Shown piece by piece: positions 54,215 through 61,405 of a stretch of DNA of 64,000 nt (position 1 is the stretch's first letter; each line of letters begins with the position of its first letter). Position numbers and translations under genes: made by a program. Origin of the DNA: Crocinitomicaceae bacterium. GTDB lineage: Bacteria; Bacteroidota; Bacteroidia; Flavobacteriales_D; Crocinitomicaceae. Location: the NCBI GenBank assembly GCA_023957475.1, contig JAMLHA010000013.1, forward strand, positions 1 through 64,000. The letters run 5' to 3'. Under the pieces are notes generated by a model. The model made no database searches. It saw only the letters and a list, made by a program, of their open reading frames with translations, and had not been told where the DNA came from.

Positions 54215-54800
54215 TTCTCTTCAACCTTTTGCAATTTCTTCTTCCCATGCGCTGGTTATGTGTGGGTGGGTGTGGGCGTGCTACGTGTTCTGTGTGGCTT
54301 GTGTTTTTGCTTAAATTTTTTGCTGAGAATAAGGTGGAAAAAATAAGACAAATTGGTGCGTTAATCTGTTGTAGGGAGGAATTTATCAGACCTATATGCA
54401 GAGGTGCGCAAAAAAGGCTGTTTATGTATAGTGTTTTGTGGCTGGTTGACAGGTTGGCAAAGGTTTTTAAGCGAAGTGCTTCGTAAATGTTGGGCGACAA
54501 CCTCTTCCCTGCTCTAGCAAAAAACACAAGCTGAAATTTTGGGTAGGAAAAACGGCTTTAAGTGAAGTAAAAAATTGTCGAAACGCCTGAAAAATGGGTA
54601 AAAAACTCATAAAATTGTTGATAAAGGAAATTTTTTAACCAGCGTAGTGCAGGGTTTGAGTGGTGCGTGCTGCAAACCATAACACGGGTTTGGAAAATGG
54701 CTGGGCGAAGAGATAGATTTGGAAGTTCAGAGATAATTATTATATTTGGTGAGTGTTTGGAGAGAGGTGCTTTGAAACGCCATTCCCCAAGCCCGATACC
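54172..54800 (+). mobile_element. cassette-like block 1 (no convincing gene)
   Basis: Starts with GTTATGGTTAACAGC (54172-54186). Its reverse complement, GCTGTTAACCATAAC, matches 13/15 bases of GCTGCAAACCATAAC at 54669-54683, which leads into palindrome site 1. The interior is G/T-rich non-coding sequence with a small hairpin (CGAAG with CTTCG near 54472-54483). Open frames on both strands have biased, low-complexity translations and are not supported. In the cassette model the block runs from the T after G at 54172 to the G at 54801. Confidence 0.55.
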
Positions 54801-54804
54801 GTTA
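54680..54804 (+). other. attC-like imperfect palindrome, site 1 (125 bp)
   Basis: Begins TAACACGGGTTTGGAAAATG and ends CCCCAAGCCCGATACCGTTA. The two arms pair over about 22 of 26 positions with small bulges (TAAC/GTTA, CGGG/CCCG, TTGG/CCAA, ATGGC/GCCAT) around a variable core of about 75 bp. Size and plan (TAAC...GTTA ends, bulged arms, long loop) resemble integron attC sites (57-141 bp). The flanking 7-mers (CCATAAC and GTTACCT) deviate from RYYYAAC/GTTRRRY, so it is not a standard attC. Confidence 0.65.
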
Positions 54805-54843
54805 CCTGCTATGCTATGAGCGACTGTGCTAACATTGAAATCA

Positions 54844-55557
54844 ATGCAAAAAAATAACAAATTAATACTTGCTTTACGAGCTGAAAAATCAGATGTAGAA
54901 ATTCATAAACACTCTGCCTATCAAATTGTGCTAACAGAAAATAATCCGTTTCATACAACACTAGAAAACAAGAAATACCAAAACATTTATGGATTTGTAA
55001 TCAAACCACAAGTGGCTCATTCTTGTGAATGCAGTAATAGCAATTTGATAATTATCAACATTGAAGCCTACTCATTTTTAGGTAAATATATTTCAGAAAA
55101 GTTAGGGGATAAAAATGGTGATATTTTTTCGGACAATTTAGACTTTAAACGCTTTTTCAATAGTACAAAAAATGATTTTTCTATTCAAAACATTTTAAAC
55201 ATCGACCAATCAAACACGTTTATAGAACTGATAGATGTTAGAATTGAAAAATCAATTGCATATATCAATGAAAACTTCAAAAAAAATAAATTTTCAACAC
55301 AGGATATAGCTAATCATATTTTCTTATCACATTCACGATTAGCCACTTTGTTTAAAAAACAAATTGGAAGTAGTATTGGTAAATATATTCTATGGACAAG
55401 ATTAAAAAATGCCATTTTTCTTATATTATCCGATAACGAAAAAAGCCTTACCAATATTGCCTTGGAAAGCGGTTTTTATGATTCTTCGCAAATGATTAAA
55501 TATATGTATCAAATGTTTGGGATTTCACCTTCTAAACTGCGACAAAAAGCGATTTGA
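54844..55557 (+). CDS. AraC-family transcriptional regulator
   Basis: A 237-residue protein. Residues about 1-125 are a ligand-binding part of the cupin-like type without clear motif (HKHSAYQIVLTENN); about 130-235 are the AraC/XylS DNA-binding domain with two helix-turn-helices: FSTQDIANHIFLSHSRLATL and LTNIALESGFYDSSQMIKYM, ending with MFGISPSKLRQ. I start at the ATG at 54844; a GTG six codons upstream (54826) is possible. It precedes the hydrolase gene by 58 bp and probably controls it. Confidence 0.85.
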   Translation: MQKNNKLILALRAEKSDVEIHKHSAYQIVLTENNPFHTTLENKKYQNIYGFVIKPQVAHSCECSNSNLIIINIEAYSFLGKYISEKLGDKNGDIFSDNLDFKRFFNSTKNDFSIQNILNIDQSNTFIELIDVRIEKSIAYINENFKKNKFSTQDIANHIFLSHSRLATLFKKQIGSSIGKYILWTRLKNAIFLILSDNEKSLTNIALESGFYDSSQMIKYMYQMFGISPSKLRQKAI

Positions 55558-55615
55558 TACAATTTTTAGAGATTTAGTCGACTTATTTTTGTAACTTAAT
55601 TTTAAAATTTTAAAA

Positions 55616-56443
55616 ATGAGTATCAACAATCAAATAATTGAAGAAAACAGAGCCTTATATGATAGTGTAGGCAACATTTATCCGGCAAATGAAAATGTAA
55701 CTATCACATCTGAAACCATTAACAACATTACCTGCCATTGGCTTAAACCTAAAAACCCAAAAGCGAATGAATTAGTCATTTACGTTCATGGTGGCGGATA
55801 TGCGATTGGCTCATTTCAATCACACAAAGCAATGGTTTCGCATTTTGCAAATGGCTTGGAACGAACCATTCTTTTTGTGGAATATTCATTAGCACCTGAA
55901 AAACCCTATCCTAATGGATTAAATGATGTATTAAGTGTCTACGAATGGGCGACTCAAAAATATTCAGATTTATATCTTTTTGGAGACAGTGCAGGTGGCG
56001 GTTTAGTAATTGCTACAGTTTATGGAATAAGCCAAAGAAATCTTAAAGAGCCAAAAGCAGTTGCACTCATTTCGCCTTGGTATAATTTGGAAACCAATAA
56101 TCCATCTTCGGAAAATCGGCAACATTTAGACCAAATTTTAAACAAAGAAATGGTGCAAAACTTTGCCTATGCCTACGCTGGCGAAAACTTGTCAAAAGCT
56201 GACCCAAGCAAACTGAATTTTGAAATCTTTCCACCCGTTTTTATTGGTGTGGGTACAAACGAAATACTATTTGACGATGCAACCAATTTCTTTAATATGA
56301 TTTATAAAATACAACCCAGCTCGCAACTCAAAATTTATGGCGGACAAGGACACGTTTTAACGCAGTTGGATATTTCAAGCCATTCTGCACAAGATTTAAT
56401 CATAAGTATCAACAACTTTTTTAAAAATAGTAGCAATGAATAG
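55616..56443 (+). CDS. alpha/beta hydrolase (HSL/acetyl-esterase type)
   Basis: A 275-residue cytoplasmic hydrolase of the alpha/beta-hydrolase fold-3 group. Oxyanion motif HGGGYAIG (residues 58-65), nucleophile Ser125 in GDSAGGG, acid candidates Glu216/Asp220 in GTNEILFDD, and His246 in GQGHVL. Such enzymes act on small acyl esters or lactones. No signal peptide. It overlaps the following small gene by 8 bp. Substrate unknown. Confidence 0.88.
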   Translation: MSINNQIIEENRALYDSVGNIYPANENVTITSETINNITCHWLKPKNPKANELVIYVHGGGYAIGSFQSHKAMVSHFANGLERTILFVEYSLAPEKPYPNGLNDVLSVYEWATQKYSDLYLFGDSAGGGLVIATVYGISQRNLKEPKAVALISPWYNLETNNPSSENRQHLDQILNKEMVQNFAYAYAGENLSKADPSKLNFEIFPPVFIGVGTNEILFDDATNFFNMIYKIQPSSQLKIYGGQGHVLTQLDISSHSAQDLIISINNFFKNSSNE

Positions 56444-56708
56444 AATATTAGTTATAATCACCTTATCAGACAGCGGAATAGAGACTTTAAAAGCAACTCC
56501 AGAACTTCCAAAAAAAGAAATAGAATTTGTAAACCAATGGAAAGCCGAAGCTAAATTAGAAAATTTTTATATTTCTGTATCCAAAAAAGATGCAATTTTA
56601 GTATTCAAAGACATTGATGAAGCAAAATGCAAAGAAATGATAGAAATTTTACCCTATTTCCCTTATATGGAAAACATTGAATATCATTATTTGAACAAAC
56701 AATTTTAG
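56436..56708 (+). CDS. small YCII/muconolactone-isomerase-like protein
   Basis: A 90-residue protein with the ferredoxin-like alpha/beta layout: ILVIITLSDSGIETLKATPE, AILVFKDIDEAKCKEMIEIL and FPYMENIEYHYL. It looks like small YCII or muconolactone-isomerase-type proteins that often form dimers with a small-molecule site; no catalytic residue can be pointed out. It overlaps the hydrolase gene by 8 bp, so it likely works in the same pathway. Confidence 0.6.
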   Translation: MNRILVIITLSDSGIETLKATPELPKKEIEFVNQWKAEAKLENFYISVSKKDAILVFKDIDEAKCKEMIEILPYFPYMENIEYHYLNKQF

Positions 56709-56774
56709 GGAATCATCATGAATTGAAAATATATTTGTTAATTTGGCATGACAAAATGCGATAAGCACAGCAGG

Positions 56775-56901
56775 TAACAGCAGTTTGGCAAAATGGCGGG
56801 TTTAGTGCTAAATTCAAGTTCAGTTCTTCGATTGAACTTTTGTACAAAACTGAACATTTGTGCTTCGATTTCCGCCACCTTCGCCAAGCCGCAAAACGTT
56901 A
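56775..56901 (+). other. attC-like imperfect palindrome, site 2 (127 bp)
   Basis: Begins TAACAGCAGTTTGGCAAAAT and ends TTCGCCAAGCCGCAAAACGTTA, followed by GG. Arms pair through TAAC/GTTA, GC, TTGGC/GCCAA and TGGCGG/CCGCCA with bulges, around a core of about 70 bp that has its own weak hairpin. The left arm is nearly the same as that of site 1 (TAACACGGGTTTGGAAAATG), and the right arms also match (CGCCA...CCAAGCC...CGTTA), so both belong to one repeat family. The end GTTAGGT fits the integron GTTRRRY core; the left 7-mer AGGTAAC does not fully fit RYYYAAC. Confidence 0.65.
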
Positions 56902-57103
56902 GGTGCAAGCGTAAAGAACGACCGTGCAACAAGAAACAGACGACTAAAAACGAGAAAAAGTAAACCATTTTGACAAGTGAACACAGACATAAAAACGATA
57001 CAACAAACGGACAACGAGTAAGCCGACACTCATTGCCTACCCTTCTGTGTTTTAATTTTTTCCCCACCGCACAAAAAAAATTGAATTTCTATTGCCACCG
57101 TAC

Positions 57104-57166
57104 AAATGGCACATTTGGTTTTTTCCAACGCACGAGCCAACGCTCAAAAAACCAAAAGAGCCATTT
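57104..57166. repeat. bulged hairpin with CCAACGC repeats before hsdM
   Basis: AAATGGC (57104-57110) and TTTGGTTTTTT (57114-57124) pair with AAAAAACCAAA (57146-57156) and GCCATTT (57160-57166). The loop and right flank carry CCAACGC three times (57125, 57137, 57172). Similar in plan to the attC-like sites, but without TAAC/GTTA ends. Confidence 0.7.
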
Positions 57167-57240
57167 TTTAGCCAACGCACGGACAGAAAGACCGACAATA
57201 AAAAGTAATTTAGCGAACTAATAAATAAAGAGAATTTTAA

Positions 57241-58833
57241 ATGAGTGAAGACCAAAAACGAGTATTAGAACAACAACTTTGGAATATAGCCAATACGCTG
57301 AGAGGCAAAATGAATGCGGACGAGTTCCGTGACTATATTTTGGGCTTCATTTTCTATAAATACCTGAGCGAGAAAATGGAAATTTTCGCTAATGACATCT
57401 TGAAACAAGACAAAATTAAGTTTCGTGAAATAACGCCAAAAACAGCACAAGCCAATGACTTTTTAGAAGCTATAAAAGAAGAAGCTTTGGAAAAATTAGG
57501 CTACTTCCTTAGACCGGAAGAACTCTTTACTGAAGTGGCTAAAAGAGGAATGGGCAACAATGAAGACATTGACCTTTTTGACGACAGCAAAACAAATTTC
57601 ATACTTGAAGACCTTCAAAAAATACTGACCAACATACAACTGAGTACAATGGGTACTGACAGCGAAGAGGACTTTGACAACCTCTTTGAAGATATGGATT
57701 TGAACAGTACCAAACTTGGCAAAACTCCCGAAGCAAGAAATGCAATTATTGCAAAGGTGCTAACGCACCTTGACAAGATTGATTTCAAGTTAGAAAATAC
57801 GGAATTAGATGTTTTGGGTGATGCCTACGAATATTTGATTGGACAATTTGCCAGCGGTGCAGGTAAAAAAGCAGGTGAATTTTACACACCACAGGAAGTT
57901 TCTAAAATATTGGCAAAGATTGTTACCACAGGAAAGCAAAAACTTAAATCGGTTTACGACCCTACTTGTGGTTCAGGCTCTTTGTTGTTGCGTGTAGCCC
58001 GAGAAGTTAAAGATGTGGCAATGTTTTACGGACAAGAAATGAACCGTACCACATACAACCTTGCCCGAATGAATATGATTCTGCACGGTGTGCATTATCG
58101 CCAATTTGACATTAAGCAAGAAGATACATTGGAATATCCGCAACATATAGAAGAATTGCCTTTTGAAGCCATTGTTGCCAATCCGCCTTTTTCTGCCAAA
58201 TGGAGTGCGAACCCTATTTTTACGAGTGACGACCGCTTTAGCCAATACGGAAAGTTAGCTCCTGCAAGTAAAGCAGATTTTGCCTTTGTGCAACATATGA
58301 TTTACCATTTGGCTGAAAATGGAACTATGGCAATTGTATTGCCACACGGTGCATTGTTTAGAGGTGGAGCAGAACAACACATTCGTAAATTTTTAATTGA
58401 AAACAAAAACTATTTAGATGCAGTGATTGGATTACCAGAAAAGATATTTTTTGGGACGGACATACCCACTTGTATAATGGTTTTCAAGAAATGTAGAGAA
58501 AACCCTAATAATGTAGTTTTTATAGATGCCAGTCAACACTATGCAAAAGGAACTCAAAACTATTTGAGACAAGAGGATATTGATAAAATCATAAACACCT
58601 ATCAAAACAGGATAACAGAAGACAAGTACAGTTTTGTTGCTTCCCTTGAACAAATTCGTGAAAACGATTACAACTTGAACATACCTCGCTATGTAGATAC
58701 ATTTGAGGAAGAAGAGGAAATTGATTTAGATGCAGTTTCTAACAAATTGGTTGATTTGGACAAAGCCATCAAAACTACAGAAAGCGAGATAGCTAAATTT
58801 TGTAAAGAATTGAACATTTCAACGCCTTTTTAA
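57241..58833 (+). CDS. hsdM: type I restriction-modification methyltransferase subunit M
   Basis: A 530-residue N6-adenine methyltransferase. N-terminal helical HsdM_N domain (LWNIANTLRGKMNADEFRDY), then the catalytic domain with GEFYTPQEVSKIL, SAM motif DPTCGSGSLLL (near residue 241) and catalytic NPPF (314-317) in IVANPPFSAKW. The last ~40 residues are coiled coil. It methylates both strands of the site chosen by HsdS and is also part of the restriction complex. hsdS follows 2 bp later. First gene of the operon. Confidence 0.95.
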   Translation: MSEDQKRVLEQQLWNIANTLRGKMNADEFRDYILGFIFYKYLSEKMEIFANDILKQDKIKFREITPKTAQANDFLEAIKEEALEKLGYFLRPEELFTEVAKRGMGNNEDIDLFDDSKTNFILEDLQKILTNIQLSTMGTDSEEDFDNLFEDMDLNSTKLGKTPEARNAIIAKVLTHLDKIDFKLENTELDVLGDAYEYLIGQFASGAGKKAGEFYTPQEVSKILAKIVTTGKQKLKSVYDPTCGSGSLLLRVAREVKDVAMFYGQEMNRTTYNLARMNMILHGVHYRQFDIKQEDTLEYPQHIEELPFEAIVANPPFSAKWSANPIFTSDDRFSQYGKLAPASKADFAFVQHMIYHLAENGTMAIVLPHGALFRGGAEQHIRKFLIENKNYLDAVIGLPEKIFFGTDIPTCIMVFKKCRENPNNVVFIDASQHYAKGTQNYLRQEDIDKIINTYQNRITEDKYSFVASLEQIRENDYNLNIPRYVDTFEEEEEIDLDAVSNKLVDLDKAIKTTESEIAKFCKELNISTPF

Positions 58834-58835
58834 TA

Positions 58836-60047
58836 ATGAGAAATACCAATACAAAACCAGTTTTGCGATTTCCTGAATTTAAAGAGAATTGGAAACCTGT
58901 ACAACTCAAGGAAATTTTAAAAGAACATAAGTCGAGAAACACGAAAAACCTAGTTGAGGAAGTGTTTTCTGTTGCCAAAGAAAAAGGTGTTATTAACCAA
59001 ATAGAGCATTTAGGAAGGTCTTATGCTTCTGACGACATTTCAAATTACAAAGTAGTTTATCCAAATGATGTAGTTTATACAAAAAGCCCGACAGCAGGAT
59101 TCCCTTTTGGTATTATCAAGCAAAATAAATTAGACCGCACAGGAGTAGTTTCTGTTCTTTATGCCGTATTCAAGCCTAAAAATATTGAATTGGGTTTGTT
59201 GCTTGACTTCTATTTTTCGTCTTGGGTAAACACTTACAATTATCTTGTACCCTTGGTTCATAAAGGTGCGAAAAACACAATGAACATTGGAAATGAAGAT
59301 TTTTTAAATGGTGCGAAAATTTACCTTCCAACTGAAAAAGAAGAACAGAAAAAAATTGCAGATTTTTTAATTCAAATAGACAACCGCATTGCTCAACTCA
59401 CAGAGAAAAAAGAGCATTTAGAGCTATACAAAAAAGGAATTACGCAAAAAATATTCTCCCAAAAACTTCGCTTTAAAGATGAAAATGGAAAGGACTTTCC
59501 AGAGTGGAAATATCTAAATGGTAACAAACTTTTTGAACCAATTTCAAATAAAAATCATAATTCTGATTTGCCTATTTTAGCTATTTCACAGGAATTTGGT
59601 GCAGTACCAAGAGAAATGATTAATTACCATATATCAGTAACAGAGAAAAGCGTAGATAGCTATAAAGTTGTTGAAAAAGGAGATTTTATAATTAGTTTGA
59701 GGTCTTTTCAAGGCGGTATTGAATATTCTGAATACAATGGGATTTGCAGTCCTGCATACATAATACTTCGTCCCAAAGTAGAAATCTCAGATTATTTCTT
59801 TAAAACATACTTCAAAACAAATAACTACATACAAGAACTTTGTAGAAAACTTGAAGGAATCCGAGATGGGAAAATGATTAGTTACAAATACTTTTCAGAG
59901 ATAAAATTACCATTTCCACACATCAAGGAGCAAGAAAAAATCGCCTCATTTTTAAATGAAATCAGCCAACAAATCAGCTTGGTCAATGAGCAACTAGAAG
60001 AAACCCGAACCTTTAAAAAGGCATTGTTAAGTAAATTATTTTGCTAA
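58836..60047 (+). CDS. hsdS: type I restriction-modification specificity subunit S
   Basis: A 403-residue protein with two target-recognition domains (about residues 8-165 and 215-365), each followed by a conserved helix: EEQKKIADFLIQIDNRIAQL with the central ITQKIFSQKLRFKDENG, and EQEKIASFLNEISQQISLVN. The half-repeat layout is typical of S subunits of two-part recognition sites. The site cannot be read from the sequence. Its stop overlaps the start of the Shedu-like gene by 1 bp (TAATG). Confidence 0.93.
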   Translation: MRNTNTKPVLRFPEFKENWKPVQLKEILKEHKSRNTKNLVEEVFSVAKEKGVINQIEHLGRSYASDDISNYKVVYPNDVVYTKSPTAGFPFGIIKQNKLDRTGVVSVLYAVFKPKNIELGLLLDFYFSSWVNTYNYLVPLVHKGAKNTMNIGNEDFLNGAKIYLPTEKEEQKKIADFLIQIDNRIAQLTEKKEHLELYKKGITQKIFSQKLRFKDENGKDFPEWKYLNGNKLFEPISNKNHNSDLPILAISQEFGAVPREMINYHISVTEKSVDSYKVVEKGDFIISLRSFQGGIEYSEYNGICSPAYIILRPKVEISDYFFKTYFKTNNYIQELCRKLEGIRDGKMISYKYFSEIKLPFPHIKEQEKIASFLNEISQQISLVNEQLEETRTFKKALLSKLFC

Positions 60048-61405
60048 TGGCTATTAAAAAAGAACCAATAGAATTACTTAAAACAAAACTCAATAGATGT
60101 ATTAATGGAAATATGTCATTGACAAATCGTAGCCTTAAAGCAGGTAATAGGATTCTAATAAAGTACAATCAAAATTTTGTTGAGTACACCGAAAACGGAT
60201 ATTTGTATGACGGTACCGACCGTTTTTACACAAGAGATTACACAGTAAAAATCGAATTAAATAGAGAAAATCTTTCGCTCATAAGTTCATCAAGTTCAAA
60301 ACCAGATAAGAATTTTGGTTTTTTCTTGGGCTTTATGAAAAACATTACTGCCCAAGACCTTACTAAGATTGTAATCTCGAATGAAAACAAGGTTGAACCA
60401 CCAATACTTTATACAACAAAATCATTATTTGAAGACTACAAGAAAATTGCAAAGGAAGAAGGAATTGATAAAAATATTCGAATCAGAAATAGAGTTGCAC
60501 CATATTTAAAAAACCACTTCGATATAGAATTAAATGAGGCAGAAGCACAGAAAGACTATTCTCTTGCATTAAAAGAAATAATCGCCAGCAATCAAGTTTC
60601 ACAAGCTGATATCATAAACCTCACAGGCAATCTTGAAACAGGTGAAAATATCAATCTTGTAGTTGAAAAGAAGATTAATAAACAAGTTGATTGGTTAATA
60701 AAAACTATTGAAGAACAAATCTTAAGTAAATCAAAAATTACCACCGCTGAAGCAAAAACCATTGGAAATACATATTTCGGATTTCCTAAAATTCAGATTA
60801 AAGGTCCTGAGGATTTGATGGAAAAGATTTTGACTAAATATGGTCAATATACTTTTTTTGGCGTGCCTGCAATGATTAACACAAACAAGTACGTTATCCA
60901 TCACGGAGATTTATCTCGTTCTCAATTAGATTTAATACTCATTAGCCACTTAGGCGATATTGAACTAGTAGAACTAAAAAGGTCAGATGAAATTTTGATG
61001 GATTTTGATTTTGGCAGAAAAAAGTTTTATCCAACCAAAACATTAGCAGCTGCGATTTCTCAGTGCGAACGATACATCACAACAATCAATAGAGATAATG
61101 ATGAAAGTTTCAAAATTGACAATAAAAAAATTAGAGAATTTCTTCAAGAACAAATAGGTGCGGATAATTTAGATGTTGAATCTGTAAGACCAACAGGAAC
61201 AATTATAATAGGTAACTCTAATTCTATTTTTACCCAATATGAAAATCTAAATGCCTCACAAAAAGCAAAAATTTCAAAGGTTCAATATGAAACAAACGGA
61301 AAATTAGCCTACAAGGAGTTGAAAAATACTTACAAAAATATTAAGGTGCTTACATATAGCGAATTAGTAGGACACGCTAAAACAAGATTGCAGTTGGATT
61401 TATGA
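60047..61405 (+). CDS. Shedu-like (DUF4263-type) PD-(D/E)XK nuclease protein
   Basis: A 452-residue protein between hsdS and hsdR. The C-terminal ~170 residues carry a PD-(D/E)XK-like core: Asp295 in SQLDLILIS, then Glu309-x-Lys311 in IELVELKRS, then PTKTLAAAISQCERYI, a helix that in the Shedu/DUF4263 family follows the active site. Residues 1-280 are a different domain (YTENGYLYDGTDRFYTRDYT; later helical), consistent with the long N-terminal sensor part of Shedu proteins. Start: the ATG at 60047, which overlaps the hsdS stop (TAATG); the TTG two codons upstream is not needed. It ends in ATGA overlapping the hsdR start. An anti-phage nuclease is inferred. Confidence 0.75.
   Translation: MAIKKEPIELLKTKLNRCINGNMSLTNRSLKAGNRILIKYNQNFVEYTENGYLYDGTDRFYTRDYTVKIELNRENLSLISSSSSKPDKNFGFFLGFMKNITAQDLTKIVISNENKVEPPILYTTKSLFEDYKKIAKEEGIDKNIRIRNRVAPYLKNHFDIELNEAEAQKDYSLALKEIIASNQVSQADIINLTGNLETGENINLVVEKKINKQVDWLIKTIEEQILSKSKITTAEAKTIGNTYFGFPKIQIKGPEDLMEKILTKYGQYTFFGVPAMINTNKYVIHHGDLSRSQLDLILISHLGDIELVELKRSDEILMDFDFGRKKFYPTKTLAAAISQCERYITTINRDNDESFKIDNKKIREFLQEQIGADNLDVESVRPTGTIIIGNSNSIFTQYENLNASQKAKISKVQYETNGKLAYKELKNTYKNIKVLTYSELVGHAKTRLQLDL

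Larger units (their letters stand above)
54801..56897 (+). mobile_element. cassette-like block 2 carrying araC-hydrolase-YCII genes
   Basis: Starts with GTTACCTGCTATGCT (54801-54815). Its reverse complement, AGCATAGCAGGTAAC, matches 14/15 bases of AGCACAGCAGGTAAC (56764-56778), which leads into palindrome site 2 at the end of the block. This is the rule for integron cassettes, whose first bases complete the attC stem after circularisation. The first gene starts 43 bp after the block's beginning and all three genes point away from it, the usual cassette layout. No integrase is visible. Confidence 0.6.
56709..57240. other. 530-bp non-coding region: attC-like site 2, start of block 3 and a hairpin
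   Basis: Open frames on both strands here have no family features. The region holds palindrome site 2 (56775-56901), the start of the next cassette-like block (GTTAGGTGCAAGCG from 56898) and a bulged hairpin at 57104-57166 with three CCAACGC repeats. The last ~70 bp before hsdM must carry its promoter; no clear TAnnTTTG is seen. Confidence 0.55.

Noticed and set aside
54175..54486. 103-codon plus-strand frame starting at the block 1 boundary
   Set aside because: Cys/Trp-rich, no domain, overlaps the G/T-rich tract; not supported as a gene.
54078..54527. 149-codon open frame on the minus strand after uvrA
   Set aside because: Its translation is low-complexity (KRLKRKLK, ARPHPPTHN), it spans the cassette boundary and hairpins, and it has no recognisable domain; probably a chance frame in G/T-rich DNA.
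54680..56901. Classical integron with integrase and standard attC sites
   Set aside because: No tyrosine recombinase is in the window and the R boxes deviate from RYYYAAC/GTTRRRY; reported instead as attC-like.
56738..57255. Overlapping open frames on both strands between the YCII-like gene and hsdM
   Set aside because: They lie across the attC-like site and the hairpin and have composition-driven translations.
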